From Gnetum montanum (lineage: Eukaryota; Streptophyta; Gnetopsida; Gnetales; Gnetaceae): a stretch of 64,000 nt of DNA. Location of the stretch: the NCBI GenBank assembly GCA_015680685.1, contig MNCI01018418.1:66838-130837 (forward strand), in the 5' to 3' direction. Of this stretch, positions 33,952-44,442 are shown piece after piece (within the stretch, counting starts at the first letter, position 1; each line of letters opens with the position of its first letter). The position numbers and the translations under genes are program-made. The notes beneath the pieces are model-generated. The model was not told where the DNA came from, did not search any database, and saw nothing but the letters and a program-made list of their open reading frames with translations.

Positions 33952-35390
33952 CATAGTGGGAGCATTATAGTGCAATCATAGTCTCTAGGATGCCACAAAC
34001 ATAGTGATGGCAGCTACCAAGGAGGTTGAACCTACTGGGCTGGCAATTGTCATGCTGTGTGGGTCCAAGGGAGATGGTGTCATGATACTTATGAAGATGT
34101 TAGGCTCAGATGCTCAAGTGCAGAAGTAGCAAAGGTGCTAGGAATGCTCGATGCGCAAATATTTTTCCCACCCTCTAAAACACTGAATGTCAACATATTT
34201 ATAGGACTAGGGTTGATGTGAGATGTGGACTAGATGCCACATGGCCTAGGTTTCACATGGCATGGGCATGGATGGGTCACACTAACATGTTACACATAAA
34301 TTTCTATGCTTTGTAATATAGGAACGGGAACCCAGAGATTGTTGACTATGAGCACACTGCCCATACTGTAGGTTCCAAAGTTTGAGAGACTTTCATGTAC
34401 CTACAAACAATGTTAAAATAATGCAACTTAGAGTCTATGCTTTGGGACTATGTCTTCCCCCTCTTCTGAGTAGGGTCAAGCGTAGGGATAATTTTGGGGA
34501 TTAATGAAGGATGCAAAAGAGATGCAAACTATTGATCTTGGCCATCAAAGGGATGTTAGAGCTGAAATGAAGGTTGATGCTAAATTCTAGAGGCTTTTGA
34601 AGGTATTTTTCATATGTCAAGTTGCCTATGCTACACAACATAGCAAAGCGTAGCATGAACACTTAGTGAAATTTTTGCAAACTTTGACTTGTTACACTTG
34701 TCAGACTATCTACGCTACATAGTGTAGTAGAGCATAGCACTAGTACTTTGTCAATTTTTGATGAAACTTGTACTACTTCTCCATGGCACACTGAACACAC
34801 TCTGGGGTGTAGTAGAATAGGCAGCCTTAGAAGTTAGACAACTGCCAAATACATCTCCCTTGTTGAGTTGGCTTGACAGATCCTTGTCCAATACTTAGAG
34901 AAAATTTTACCCTAGAACCTGTGTCAAGCTCGCTACATTGTGCAATGTAGTAGAGTGTGATAGCTCAAGAGATGAAGAATTTGCCAAATTATTCATTCCA
35001 TTTTGAACACTTTCTGATAGATTCTAGCCTAGTACCTAGGTGAACTAATAATTGGAACATGTGTCAAGCTAGGAAAGCTATAGAGCATAGTAAGCTTGAT
35101 AGTCTGGAAGCTAGAATATTTTCTAAACTATTTAGTACATCCTAAGTGACCTTTGATCACTTATGGCTTGACATTTATGTAGACTAGCCATGGAACTGTG
35201 TGCTATGCTAGTTGTGTTGGGGAGTGTAGTAGGAAAACTTAGAAAAAATGTTCAAAAATTAAGATTTCAGGTGTGCTACACTATCTACATTACACAACAT
35301 GACACCAAACTTAGAAAAAGTTTGCCCAAATTTTGACACTTATACAAGTATTTCATTGAATTGTAAGAGCCCAAAATTGGTGGTGTTTCA
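33952..35390 (-). repeat. LTR (3') of minus-strand Tat remnant
   Basis: A 1,439-bp repeat that recurs in the same orientation at 39,621-40,959. On the minus strand it starts TGAAACACCACCAATTTTGG, preceded by a purine-rich AAAAAAATAGGGGCCAA, which fits a 3' LTR after a polypurine tract. It contains a series of imperfect palindromes of the type GCTACACNNTGTAGTAGAGC spaced 85-140 bp apart. Confidence 0.65.
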
Positions 35391-36915
35391 TTGGCCCCTA
35401 TTTTTTTATGTCTAAAGGATTGACTTGAGAGACATCAAGAAAGAATACAAAACACCACGATGAACACAACACTAACACTGCTTGGACAATGCTTCGCTAT
35501 GCTTGGGAGTGCCAAGGGAATGAAGTAAGGTAGGGAATAGTTTGAGGAGATGGGTCAAGGGACAATGGATGGAGAGGACAAACATGGAATATAATGTTAT
35601 GATGGATGGTTGCCAAAGTGTGATCTCTCATCGAAGCACTTATGAGGGGGTTAGCATGTAGAGGTGGCCTACCCTTTGGATTTCAACCTCTCTTCAGAGT
35701 GCTTGTGAGATGACTGATCTAGGGCTAGACTAGTTATGAAACAGCAATTGTTCCATTTGGCTTGTCCCGTTTTCTTTTGCTTTTGTTTTTTTTCTTTGTT
35801 TTCTTTTTTATTTTTTTATTTTTGTCTTTTATTTTATTTTTTTCTTTTGATTCCTTTTTGTGTTGCTAGGTGAATTATGTGCAAACATTTGCTTAGAGGC
35901 AACTGAAATACATCTATAAGATAGGTGTTTCCTTCCTGGGATGAGTTGTATTACATTTTTTGGGGCTTTGACGAACTGACAAAGGCTTCCCATGGGATGA
36001 GTTGCATTACACCCGTCATGGGTTCAGTAGCTAACTGCAAGAAAGGTTTCATGTGCATTGGGAAAGCTTACAAAGAATGTGGAAGATTGCAAGATCAAGA
36101 GGTAGAGGTCAATTATCTAGGGGGACGATAGAGACATGGGCACTCTTAAGTAGCTAGGTAAGCCAAAGAAGACACATCGAAGTAGTGCAGTACCTTGCCA
36201 CTGCGATGGAACACATCCTTGAATGACGTCACCTAGGCTTCATCTTGCAAACACAATGCAAAGAAAACAATGAAAACAACCACCATATGAGATGAGGGAA
36301 AATTCCTATTTGCCAAGTTCATTACAAGGGTTTCCAGTGCTATTTCAGTTGTGGGCACATATAATGTCCAAAGCAGGAAGGCCAATGTAGGCATCAGTGG
36401 TGGTAGGCTGGGAAAGCTCCATCAGCCACATTAGAAGTGGGCACCCAAGTGGCTAGAGGCAGTGGTGATGTAGGTGCTCAGGAATCCTCACTAAAGGCAA
36501 GAGCTAGGAAACTTAGCTACATGGCAAGGAGCCATGCTACCTAATGCTCTTCCAGACTTAGATGATGATGAGGGTCGAAGGATGGTAGTGTTGTGGCTAG
36601 GCCATAGTACTGTTGGTACTCTAGTGAGTGTTGCTAATGGTGAGAGCTACAACTAGATTGATTGGTAATGATGGTGATAGCTTTGAAATGTTAGCAAGAT
36701 GTCAAAAGGAATATCTATAAGATCAACAAGATGCTAGGGATGGTGATGCTGCAAATGTCATAGAGGGATTTTCCTTAACAACATGAACTTTATTTTGGAA
36801 CTACAATGTCCCACCCCATCCTATCCAATGAGGTGTGGGTAGATGACAAAAGATTGGAAATATTATCACTCACTTGTCCATAGAGCTATGTGTGTTGAAC
36901 TATAGATGCTAAACT
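35391..36915. other. Tat 3' non-coding region; short plus-strand ORF, T-rich tract
   Basis: Between the 3' LTR and the minisatellite. It holds a T-rich block at 35,762-35,860. A 68-codon plus-strand open frame at 35,925-36,131 (...GFMCIGKAYKECGRLQDQEVE...) is unrecognised. Near 36,340 a CxxxC...C arrangement loosely recalls a zinc knuckle, but spacing is wrong and a stop intervenes. No convincing gene. Confidence 0.35.
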
Positions 36916-37240
36916 ATAAACCCATTTTTAGGCCTTGGTAGACCACATGTTGTACTAGTTTAAGGTTCTAGCAAACCATGATCCTAATCTAAGGTCTAAG
37001 TATCTTGTGATGTGCTAGTTTAAGGTCCTAGCAGACCATTATGCTAGTTTAATGTTGTAGCGGATGGTGGATGGCCAATTTAAGGTCATAGTGGACCATG
37101 CTATGGGTGCCAGTTTAATGTCATAGCCCAAGGATGTGTTGTGCTAATTTAATGTCATAGCAGATGTCTGTGTTAGTTTAATGTCTTAGTGGATGCCTGT
37201 GCTAGTTTAACGTCATAGTGGATATCTGACTTACCTTGCT
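36916..37240 (-). repeat. TTAAACTAGC minisatellite, reverse orientation
   Basis: At least nine imperfect units of roughly 28-40 bp, read on the plus strand as GCTAGTTTAAGGTCCTAGCA or GCTAGTTTAATGTCATAGTG. These are the reverse complement of the 3.06-kb family. Directly downstream of the Tat integrase on the minus strand, as at 24.95 kb. Confidence 0.75.
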
Positions 37241-37259
37241 TCTATTGTTGGCATGATAC

Positions 37260-38450
37260 TACATATTAGGTATAGTATAGCTTCAAGTATGAGTGGTTTA
37301 TAGGATTGGCAAACTCATTGCTATCTAGATTAGCAAGCTTGAAGACTCCATTTTCATATGCCTTTACAACCAAAAAAGGCCCTTCCTAGTTAGCTGAGAA
37401 CTTCTCTATGGGCTCGCACATGACCTTGAGGACTAGGTCCCCCTTCTAGATTGGGCATTGATGCTGATTGTGATGGTGCTTTTGCTGTTGCTTTTCTTGA
37501 TACCACTCTAATGCGATTAAGCATTTGCATGTGCTCTTCCTCTATAGAGTCAAGGTCAATGGTCCTTAACTTGTTGTTTTGAGTCTCATTAATGAAGCTT
37601 GAGAGGATCATGCAAAGCAATGGGACATACAATTTAAGAGGCAATATTGCTTTAGATCTGTACACAAGACTATATGGCATTTTACCTATTTCTATTTTTC
37701 ATGTTGTGTACTAGGCACATAGTGCATAAACTAGTTGTTCATGCCACTATCATTTGCTATTGTTAAGCATCCTCTTTAGAAGGTTGACGACAACCTTGTT
37801 TGTAGCCTCCAACCATTCGCCTATGGATAGTACGGTGATGAGAAGGAATGTTAAATACCAAGGTTTTCATAGAAGGCTTTGGTTTCTACACTGCTAAATT
37901 GTGGTCCATTGTCTATGACTATAGTCATGGGAAGACCAAATTAGGTCACTATGTTGTCAAGAACGAATTTGCAAACTTGCTATGATGTTGTCTTCCTAAG
38001 GGGAATGGCTTCAACCCACTTTGTGAAATATATTTAATTGTAGTAATGATGAAGCTATGTCTTGTGGAAGACTTAGGCATTATAGGCCCTATGATGTCCA
38101 ACCCCCAATGTTGGAATGGTCATGTGATCTGTGTAGTATGCAGTTTAGTGGATGCCACGTGCGTTAGGTTTGCATGTTGCTAATACATGTCACATGTCCT
38201 GACCTTGATGATGCAATCATACTCCATGTAAGGCTAGTAATAGCCTAGATGTCTTATTTTCACTATCATTACCCTAGGAGCTATATGACACCCCTAGAGT
38301 CCCTCATGGACTTGTTCAATGATCTTTTATGCTTCACTGCTACTAACGCAGGTTAATAGTATTCTGTCATAGGATCTATAACACAAGGTTCTATCACCTA
38401 CAACGATGTATTAACATGATTTATTTTGTATTGCATCTTTTTGGACAGAG
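37260..38450 (-). pseudogene. Tat integrase, broken (minus strand)
   Basis: Minus strand. The C-terminal piece 37,680-37,390 (96 codons) reads MPYSLVYRSKAILPLKLYVP, FINETQNNKLRTIDLDSIEE, then NRIRVV. This matches the plant Gypsy block TPYSLVYG-EAVLP-E...R-x-L-x-x-L-D-E. Upstream, the core near 38.1-37.8 kb is readable in pieces with stops (for example a WPFQHWGLDIIGP-like stretch around 38,110). Parallel to the plus-strand integrase at 15.2-16.1 kb, which has the same SEAILPLEL box at 15,893. Confidence 0.75.
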
Positions 38451-38459
38451 GTTAAGTTT

Positions 38460-39110
38460 TGTGGGGGCTCTCCCTATTGGAGGTATGTCTTAATATTGTC
38501 ACACCACTCTTGGGCATGAGTTGTGCTTATGGATGCATTTCTTGTTGTGTGAGTTATGGGTTCAATGCAATCCACTATTGAAGTGGGAAAAGTAGAAAAC
38601 ATGTTTGGTCCTATACATAAGGCTAAGGTAGCTAGTGCATCAGCTATGGCATTTTCATTACAAGGGATATGTTGAACATCTGTAGTTGCAAATTGCTTAA
38701 GCAAGTGCTTTGCCAAATCATAGTAAGGTTGCAGGTGTTGTGCTTTACAAGCATAAACCTCTATGACTTGGTTAATAACTACTTGTGAATCACCTTAGAC
38801 TACTATATTTTGAATTCCTAGCTCTTGGGATACTAATAATCCTCTAAGAAGGCCTTTGTACTCCACCACATTGTTTGTACAAGAGAATGTAAAGTGATAT
38901 GCGAAGGGTTGAATCTCCCCAGAGGGGAATGTGAGAACGACTACTGCACTACCACCTTGTATGGTTGAAGCACCATAAAAGTGTAAGACAACCTCAAAGT
39001 TTGTAGGTATTTGGCTTATACTATTAACATGCTCGTCCAAGAATTCTGGGTCTATCATTACTTAATCGTCTATAGGTGAAGTTGTGAGTTGTGTGGATAT
39101 TGCTTAACCT
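38460..39110 (-). pseudogene. Tat extra RNase H, broken (minus strand)
   Basis: Open pieces 39,058-38,795 (87 codons) and 38,716-38,474 (80 codons). The first holds FEVVLHFYGASTIQGGSAVV and FSCTNNVVEYKGLLRGLLVS, the archaeal-type RNase H signature of Tat elements. The second holds QHIPCNENAIADALATLALC, the conserved NxxADALAxLA end. It corresponds domain for domain to 14.54-15.11 kb and is better preserved there in the ADALA box. Confidence 0.8.
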
Positions 39111-39510
39111 TTTGTGGATGCTTGTGTTATGTAGTGTAGGTCAAACTCCATGGTTATTGCCTTCCACCTTGTAATGGCCCTAAGTACATTAATTTTGTAT
39201 ATGACATTGGTTGTTGCCCCATCATCTACATGCACCATTTGAATCTTGTACTTAATCCACACAAATTATTATGAACATGGATGTAGTGGTTAGTTGGCCC
39301 TTTTTAGGATCAACTTTAATCGCTTCATCGCAAAAGGTCAAGGATGTTGACCTTCGCTCTTAGGTGGTAGGCAGAAACATTATGGCATGGATAGCATTTT
39401 TCTCTATCAACATGTCTTCCTTAATAGGAATAGATGCCAACATGTGAACCAAGGCTTCATGATGATTAGGGGAGGTCATAATTAGGTCATATAGGCTCAA
39501 AGTTGTATTG
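39110..39510 (-). pseudogene. Tat pre-protease and protease stub joined to RNase H by deletion
   Basis: Reading the minus strand from about 39,500: DLIMTSPNHHEALVHMLASI, IKEDMLIEKNAIHAIMF and VDPKKGQLTTTSMFIIICV parallel the plus-strand stretch at 1.98-2.23 kb. Then VHVDDGATTNVI (protease box), and directly NVLRAITRWKAITMEFDL, which in the other copy lies after the canonical RNase H at 14.37 kb. The region from mid-protease through RT to the end of RNase H has been lost. Confidence 0.7.
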
Positions 39511-39620
39511 TTTTATTTTAGAGCTTGTTTGACTTATGCAAGTGCATATGGAAAATCTTTTTCACCGTTAGCTTGTTTGGTGGTTTTTACCTCCTCCATA
39601 CATCCTAAGAGATGGAAAAA

Positions 39621-40959
39621 CACAGTAGCAACATTGCAGTGTAGTCATAGTCTCTGGGACATCATGGATGTAGTGCTAGTAGCTACCAAGGAGGTTGAAC
39701 CTACTGGGTTGGTAGTCATCATGCTATGTTGGTTCAAGGGAGATAGTGTCACGATACTTGCCAAGATATTAGGCTTAGGTGCTCAAGTGCGGGAGTAGCA
39801 GAGGTGCTAGGAATGCTCAAATGATCAATGCTAAAATATTTTACTTTTGCCTTAAAATGCTAAATGTTGGGATATTTATAGGGCTAAGGTTGACATGAGA
39901 TGCATATTGGACACCACATGGCCTGGGTGCGACGTGGCTTGGATGTGGATGGGTCATACTGACATGTTACACTCAAAGGGTTACACTCTATAGGATAGGA
40001 ACGAGAACCTAGAGACTACTAAATTGTGACCACACTACCTAGACTATAGGTGCTAGAGTCTTAGAGACTACCATGTACCTACAAACAATGTCAAAATAAT
40101 GCAACTTGGAGTCTACACTCTAGGACTACATCTTCTCCCTCTTTTGAGTAGGGTTAAGCATAGGGACAATTTTGGGGATCAATGGGGGGTGCAAAAGAAA
40201 TGCAAAATGCTAATCTTGGCCACTAGAGGGATGTTGGAGCTAAAATAAAGGTTGATGCTGAATTCTGGAGGCTTTTGGAGGCTTTCAAAGGCATTTTTCA
40301 TGTGTTAAGCTGCCTACACTGCACAACACAATAGAGCATAGCATGAACACTTAGTGAAATTTTTTCAAATTTTGACTTGCTACACTCATCATGTTGTCTA
40401 CGTTGCATAGCGTAGTAGAGCGTAGCACTAGTACTTTATCAAATTTTAATAAAACTTGCATTTCTTCTCCGTGGCATGCTAACCACACTATAGGGTATAG
40501 CAGAATGGGTAGCCTCATAAGTTGGACAACCATCCAATACGTCTCCCATGTTGAGTTGGCTTGACAGATCCTTGTCCAACACTTAGAAAAAAATTGGCAC
40601 TGGAACCTATGTTAGGCTTAGTACACTACGCAGCATAGTAGAGCATGATAGCCTGAGAGATGAAAAATTTTCCAAACTATTCATTCCATTCTGAACATTT
40701 TCTGATAGATTCTAGCCTAACTAGGACATGTGTCAAGCTAGGAAAGTTGTAGAGCATAGCGAGCTTGATAGTTTGGGAGATAGAAAATTTTTTGAACCAT
40801 TTTGTCAATCCTGAGTGACCTTTGACCACTTTTGGCTTGACATTTATGTATGCTAGCCATGGAACTATGTGCTACATTGGCTATGCTAGGAAGCATAGTA
40901 GGCAAACCTAGAAAAAATATTTCGTTGAATTGTAAGAGCTTGAAATTGGTGGTGTTTTA
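39621..40959 (-). repeat. LTR (5') of minus-strand Tat remnant
   Basis: 1,339-bp copy of 33,952-35,390. It lacks about 90 bp near its right end (after CCTAGAAAAAATATT) and has many substitutions, so both LTRs are old. The 96-codon open frame at 39,508-39,798 partly inside it is not a gene. Confidence 0.65.
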
Positions 40960-41198
40960 GGTACTAGCATAATTACATTTTCCATCTGTGGATTATAATT
41001 TGGTCATGTGCTAGCACTTGTAACTTCTATTGTAGAGTGTTGGGATATTCCACCATTCATCATTGGTGTTGTTGCTGAGAATGTGCCAATGTATCCTGAG
41101 TAATTGATTTTACAAAGTTCATTGTATCAAGAACTCTATTGTTACTCTTCATATCCTTAAAAAAATTGTAATAAGTGTCACACACACACACACACACA

Positions 41199-41245
<47 letters not shown>

Positions 41246-41540
41246 GTATGCATCACACTCATAACATGGATTTAATTAACGAAAAAATATCACCTATTAA
41301 AAAGATAAAAAGAGGAAATGATAGAACAAATGACAATGAAATTTGGAGTATTCCTATGTAGATAACAATCTTAATTATCCTTACTATCTAGATATCATAT
41401 TCATCTTTCACCAAGATGGATAGTTAAGATGGAGAGACCTATAGGGCAACATCATTTTGCCTGTAGAGCATTCAACATCCACAATTCTTCAAACAACTTT
41501 AAGGGGGATGAACCTAAGCCATGAGCAAGAAGGATAGCAT
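40960..41540. other. Spacer with (CA)11(CT)21 microsatellite
   Basis: Non-coding. Compound microsatellite: CA repeats 41,179-41,200 and CT repeats 41,201-41,242. The rest is AT-rich with no recognisable domain. Confidence 0.8.
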
Positions 41541-42260
41541 ATGACTAAACATATGATGAGTCCTTACCAACCCATAGAGGCACAAGTGCAAAGAGGTGTT
41601 GCTATGGAAACCAAACATATGCACAACAAGGGAAAGCAGATTAACTCTCCTTTTATTTTGGAAGAACTTAATGGTGATGCATTTATAGAGGAAAAACTCC
41701 ACCATGATCATGAAGTCCATTCTCAATTACCTATCATTCTCTTAAAATAGCTTTCCAAGATACAATTACATTTAGCCTCAGTAGAAACACCCATAAGAGA
41801 AGCAATAGACTCCAAGTACAAGCAGGACTCAAGGCCAAGAGCTTTTTCCAAATCACAAAGGGAAGAATACTAGAGTCACAGAAAAAACTAGTTGTCATTG
41901 TTCTTTCAATGCTTCATCTTCATCCTCATGATCATAAGTGGACTTTAATCTAAGGTAACACAAGTACATAGATCATGATAGGGAGAGATGGTGGACTCAT
42001 GATTGACATGATTATCACCCTAAACATTCTAACAAGGAAGATTAAGAATGTGAACCACAAAGAAATAGGAATAGTTATGTAGAAAGAGAGATTTATGAGT
42101 ACCAAAGGGGACACCACTACAATAGAGCATATGAAGCTTATGAGCATGAAGAACCCCTATTGGAAACTTGCAGTTGTTGGTGATCATTTGGTACCATCGA
42201 CATTGGCCTTTGATCTCATAACTTAGACTCATGAGAAACAAAAGTGTTCCTTTGAACAAG
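41541..42260 (+). pseudogene. Possible gag-linker fragment, Arg/His/Tyr-rich
   Basis: A 69-codon open frame (41,541-41,750) is followed, with stops, by pieces such as REAIDSKYKQDSRPRAF. Then, inside the left inverted arm, comes a stretch rich in Arg, Tyr and His (EREIYEYQRGHHYNRAYEAY near 42,077-42,136). Basic Tyr/Arg-rich linkers occur in some plant gag proteins, but there is no diagnostic motif. The right arm read as a Tat-like LTR/leader fits better with its neighbours, so coding here may be accidental. Confidence 0.25.
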
Positions 42261-42269
42261 GTTTAGGTC
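41922..42269 (+). repeat. 348-bp perfect inverted repeat, left arm
   Basis: Exact reverse complement of 42,775-43,122 as far as I can read. The arm ends exactly at the single N at 42,270, and the other arm ends exactly at the single N at 43,123. This strongly suggests a contig-end overlap. Confidence 0.9.
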
Positions 42270-42270
42270 N

Positions 42271-42774
42271 CAATAAGAGTGTCTTTTATGCAATCGCTTG
42301 TTGAGCTCAAAGGGTCTGGAAAATTTGTAATATTTAGATTGAATTGGAATAGCTTTATTGCAAAGTGTTTCTTTATGTCAATTTATCTCACTTAAATGTT
42401 TGATTATTTTTCTAAATTTATTGTATCTCACTCTATTTCTAGTTTTCTTATGGAACTTTCTCTCTAGGGAAAATTAGGAATAGATTTTGGCAAAATTATG
42501 CTGAAGCATTTTTGTGAAATTTTATTTGTTTCAAGCAATGTACTATAGAGACTATCTAGACTAAGTGACTTGACAAAATAGAAATCCTTAATGACTTACA
42601 ATATTTAATAAAGTTAGTTGAATTTCTATTATAATAGATAGTTACAGTTTCATACACAAACCCAACCATTTCAACATTCACAACAACAAACACACATTTA
42701 CACTTAGTTTGCTCTATAATTGTTTAGCCTTTTTGCAGGTATCTAGGCCTTGGTGTTGCTAGAAGACCAACAAG
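42271..42774 (+). repeat. LTR 3' part and primer-site-like leader of a Tat-like family
   Basis: 504-bp segment between the inverted arms. Its left part matches the reverse complement of 55.17-55.51 kb, and its right part the reverse complement of 46.00-46.15 kb, joining the two without interruption. A boundary TTTTTGCA then GGTATCTAGGCC (42,738-42,749) looks like an LTR end followed by an initiator-Met-type primer site. Confidence 0.7.
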
Positions 42775-43122
42775 GACCTAAACCTTGTTCAAAGGAACAC
42801 TTTTGTTTCTCATGAGTCTAAGTTATGAGATCAAAGGCCAATGTCGATGGTACCAAATGATCACCAACAACTGCAAGTTTCCAATAGGGGTTCTTCATGC
42901 TCATAAGCTTCATATGCTCTATTGTAGTGGTGTCCCCTTTGGTACTCATAAATCTCTCTTTCTACATAACTATTCCTATTTCTTTGTGGTTCACATTCTT
43001 AATCTTCCTTGTTAGAATGTTTAGGGTGATAATCATGTCAATCATGAGTCCACCATCTCTCCCTATCATGATCTATGTACTTGTGTTACCTTAGATTAAA
43101 GTCCACTTATGATCATGAGGAT
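42775..43122 (-). repeat. 348-bp perfect inverted repeat, right arm
   Basis: Continues the leader from 42,774 in the same way as the minus-strand copy at 46.0-45.87 kb (shared GATCAAAGGCCAA), so this arm is the one in its natural context. It ends at the N at 43,123. Confidence 0.9.
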
Positions 43123-43289
43123 NATCATTCCTAAGAAATAGAAATGAAAGCTGTACAAGTGAAGCCATAGCATAAGCTACTTAACAAAAGGAAAGAGAGT
43201 GGTCGAAGTGACCCTCTTAGGAATCCTCTTGTCTTGGATTTTATTGTACTCAATTTCTAATGTAACCCAAGATTTCTTCTCTTCCTCTT

Positions 43290-43575
43290 GTTTTGTCATG
43301 CTTCCACTTCTTTTGCCCCTACATTATATCTTATAGCATTGTCACATAAATTTGCCTCCTTCCCTTTTTCAAATGTTGTTTTAATTCCAATACCTAAAGC
43401 TTCACATCTAACCTTATTGTTAGTGTAAGTGAAAGATAGAGGAACTACATTTAAAATTTTTGGAGAATCATCATTTACTAAAATTACTAGAGCTCTTGAA
43501 CCTTCGAAATTATAAGAGCCATCAAAGTATGGCTCCCACTTTCTCTTATTTTGAGACTCCTCTTTTTCCAAGTTA
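43290..43575 (-). pseudogene. Tat-like extra RNase H (minus strand)
   Basis: A 91-codon open stretch on the minus strand: KRKWEPYFDGSYNFEGSRAL, LVILVNDDSPKILNVVPLSF, then TYTNNKVRCEALGIGI. FDGS and TNNxxxxEAL correspond to the archaeal-type RNase H of Tat elements (FDGAS...CTNNxAEYEAL). Most of the domain's second half is missing. It lies downstream of the protease at 43.8-44.05 kb with no RT between them, implying a deletion similar to that at 39.1 kb. Confidence 0.7.
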
Positions 43576-43849
43576 TAAAATTCTTGAAGTTATGCAAATA
43601 TTTGATTTAATAGCTATTGTTTCAATAACTTTATTTATTTTTCCCATTTGAAGTAACCTTTTCAATCATCACAAGCTCACTATATATGTATATTTGATTT
43701 GGTTTCCCTTTCCAAGGTAGCCACATATGTGAGTAATCTATTGATATGTAACTAAAGAAATGTTTACTCTAACTTCACTCAACAAAAGATTATGTGAATA
43801 TGGTATATCTACCACTTGGATAGTTAATCTACTTTTTACATGGTGTTCA

Positions 43850-44065
43850 GAAGCAATTTCTAACAAAACATTAGGTAGCTAATCCATAATATTTACTCTA
43901 ATTTTGTCCACTTGAACAATCTTTTTATTGGATTTTTCAAGAGTAAAACTAAGTTTTTTTCATATAAACAATGACATAATAATAGATGTAGCTCTAGAAT
44001 CAACCAGATAATTATGAAGATATTTATTTTCTAACTTCATTGTCAAAAGAAAAGGAGGAGCTTCT
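43850..44065 (-). pseudogene. Aspartic protease (minus strand), partial
   Basis: Minus strand MKLENKYLHNYLVDSRATSI (44,040-43,981). DSRAT sits at the active-site position of DSGAT, so the catalytic Gly is lost. Hydrophobic stretches continue to about 43.85 kb. It lies between the gag at 44.4-45.4 kb and the RNase H at 43.3-43.6 kb. Confidence 0.6.
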
Positions 44066-44442
44066 TTATTAGGAGTACAATCATACCTAGTTTTTTTTGT
44101 CTTATTGATGTTATATACATAGCTTAAATCTGACTCTTCAACTCTCCTTTTTAGTTTAATAAGCTCTAAAGCTTTTCTCTACTAATCTTCTATTTGTAAC
44201 AATTGATATATGCTAATGTTGGCCTTGACATGTTTAAGATCCTTAATTATATTATATTCTCCATCTTCATAAAAGCATGGTTTCTTCATCCATTTACTAA
44301 AATACTAATTTTGAGTACTTTGATCCATTTGATCTTCTTTATTTTTATTTTTCTCTCTTCCACTTGGTTCAAAAACCTTCCTCTTAGTAGATGGATCAAA
44401 AATGATCTTTCGAGGCCTGGAAGTACTTAACTATTCCTTTGA

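Larger units (their letters stand above)
33952..40959 (-). mobile_element. Tat/Ogre-type element, internally deleted, between two LTRs
   Basis: Two direct repeats (33,952-35,390 and 39,621-40,959) flank, on the minus strand, a pre-protease/protease stub (39.5-39.2 kb), the extra RNase H (39.1-38.47), integrase (38.45-37.39), the minisatellite and a 3' non-coding part. Gag and the whole RT are missing: the protease motif VHVDDGATTNVI joins after a few residues to the RNase H connection AITRWKAITMEFDLHYI. No primer site is recognisable next to the 39,621 LTR end, consistent with deletion there. No target duplication was recognised. Confidence 0.65.

Noticed and set aside
36300-36440. Possible gag zinc knuckle (CYFSCGHI...C) on the plus strand
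   Set aside because: Spacing does not match CX2CX4HX4C, a stop lies inside, and the region fits better as 3' non-coding DNA of a minus-strand Tat element.
39508-39798. 96-codon plus-strand ORF
   Set aside because: It crosses into the 39,621-40,959 LTR, and the paired LTR at 33.95 kb has no matching frame.
41541-43094. Mirror-image ORFs (76 and 65 codons each, present twice in opposite orientation) as a conserved gene pair
   Set aside because: They are products of the perfect inverted repeat bounded by Ns, probably an assembly artefact, and the frame is LTR leader sequence.
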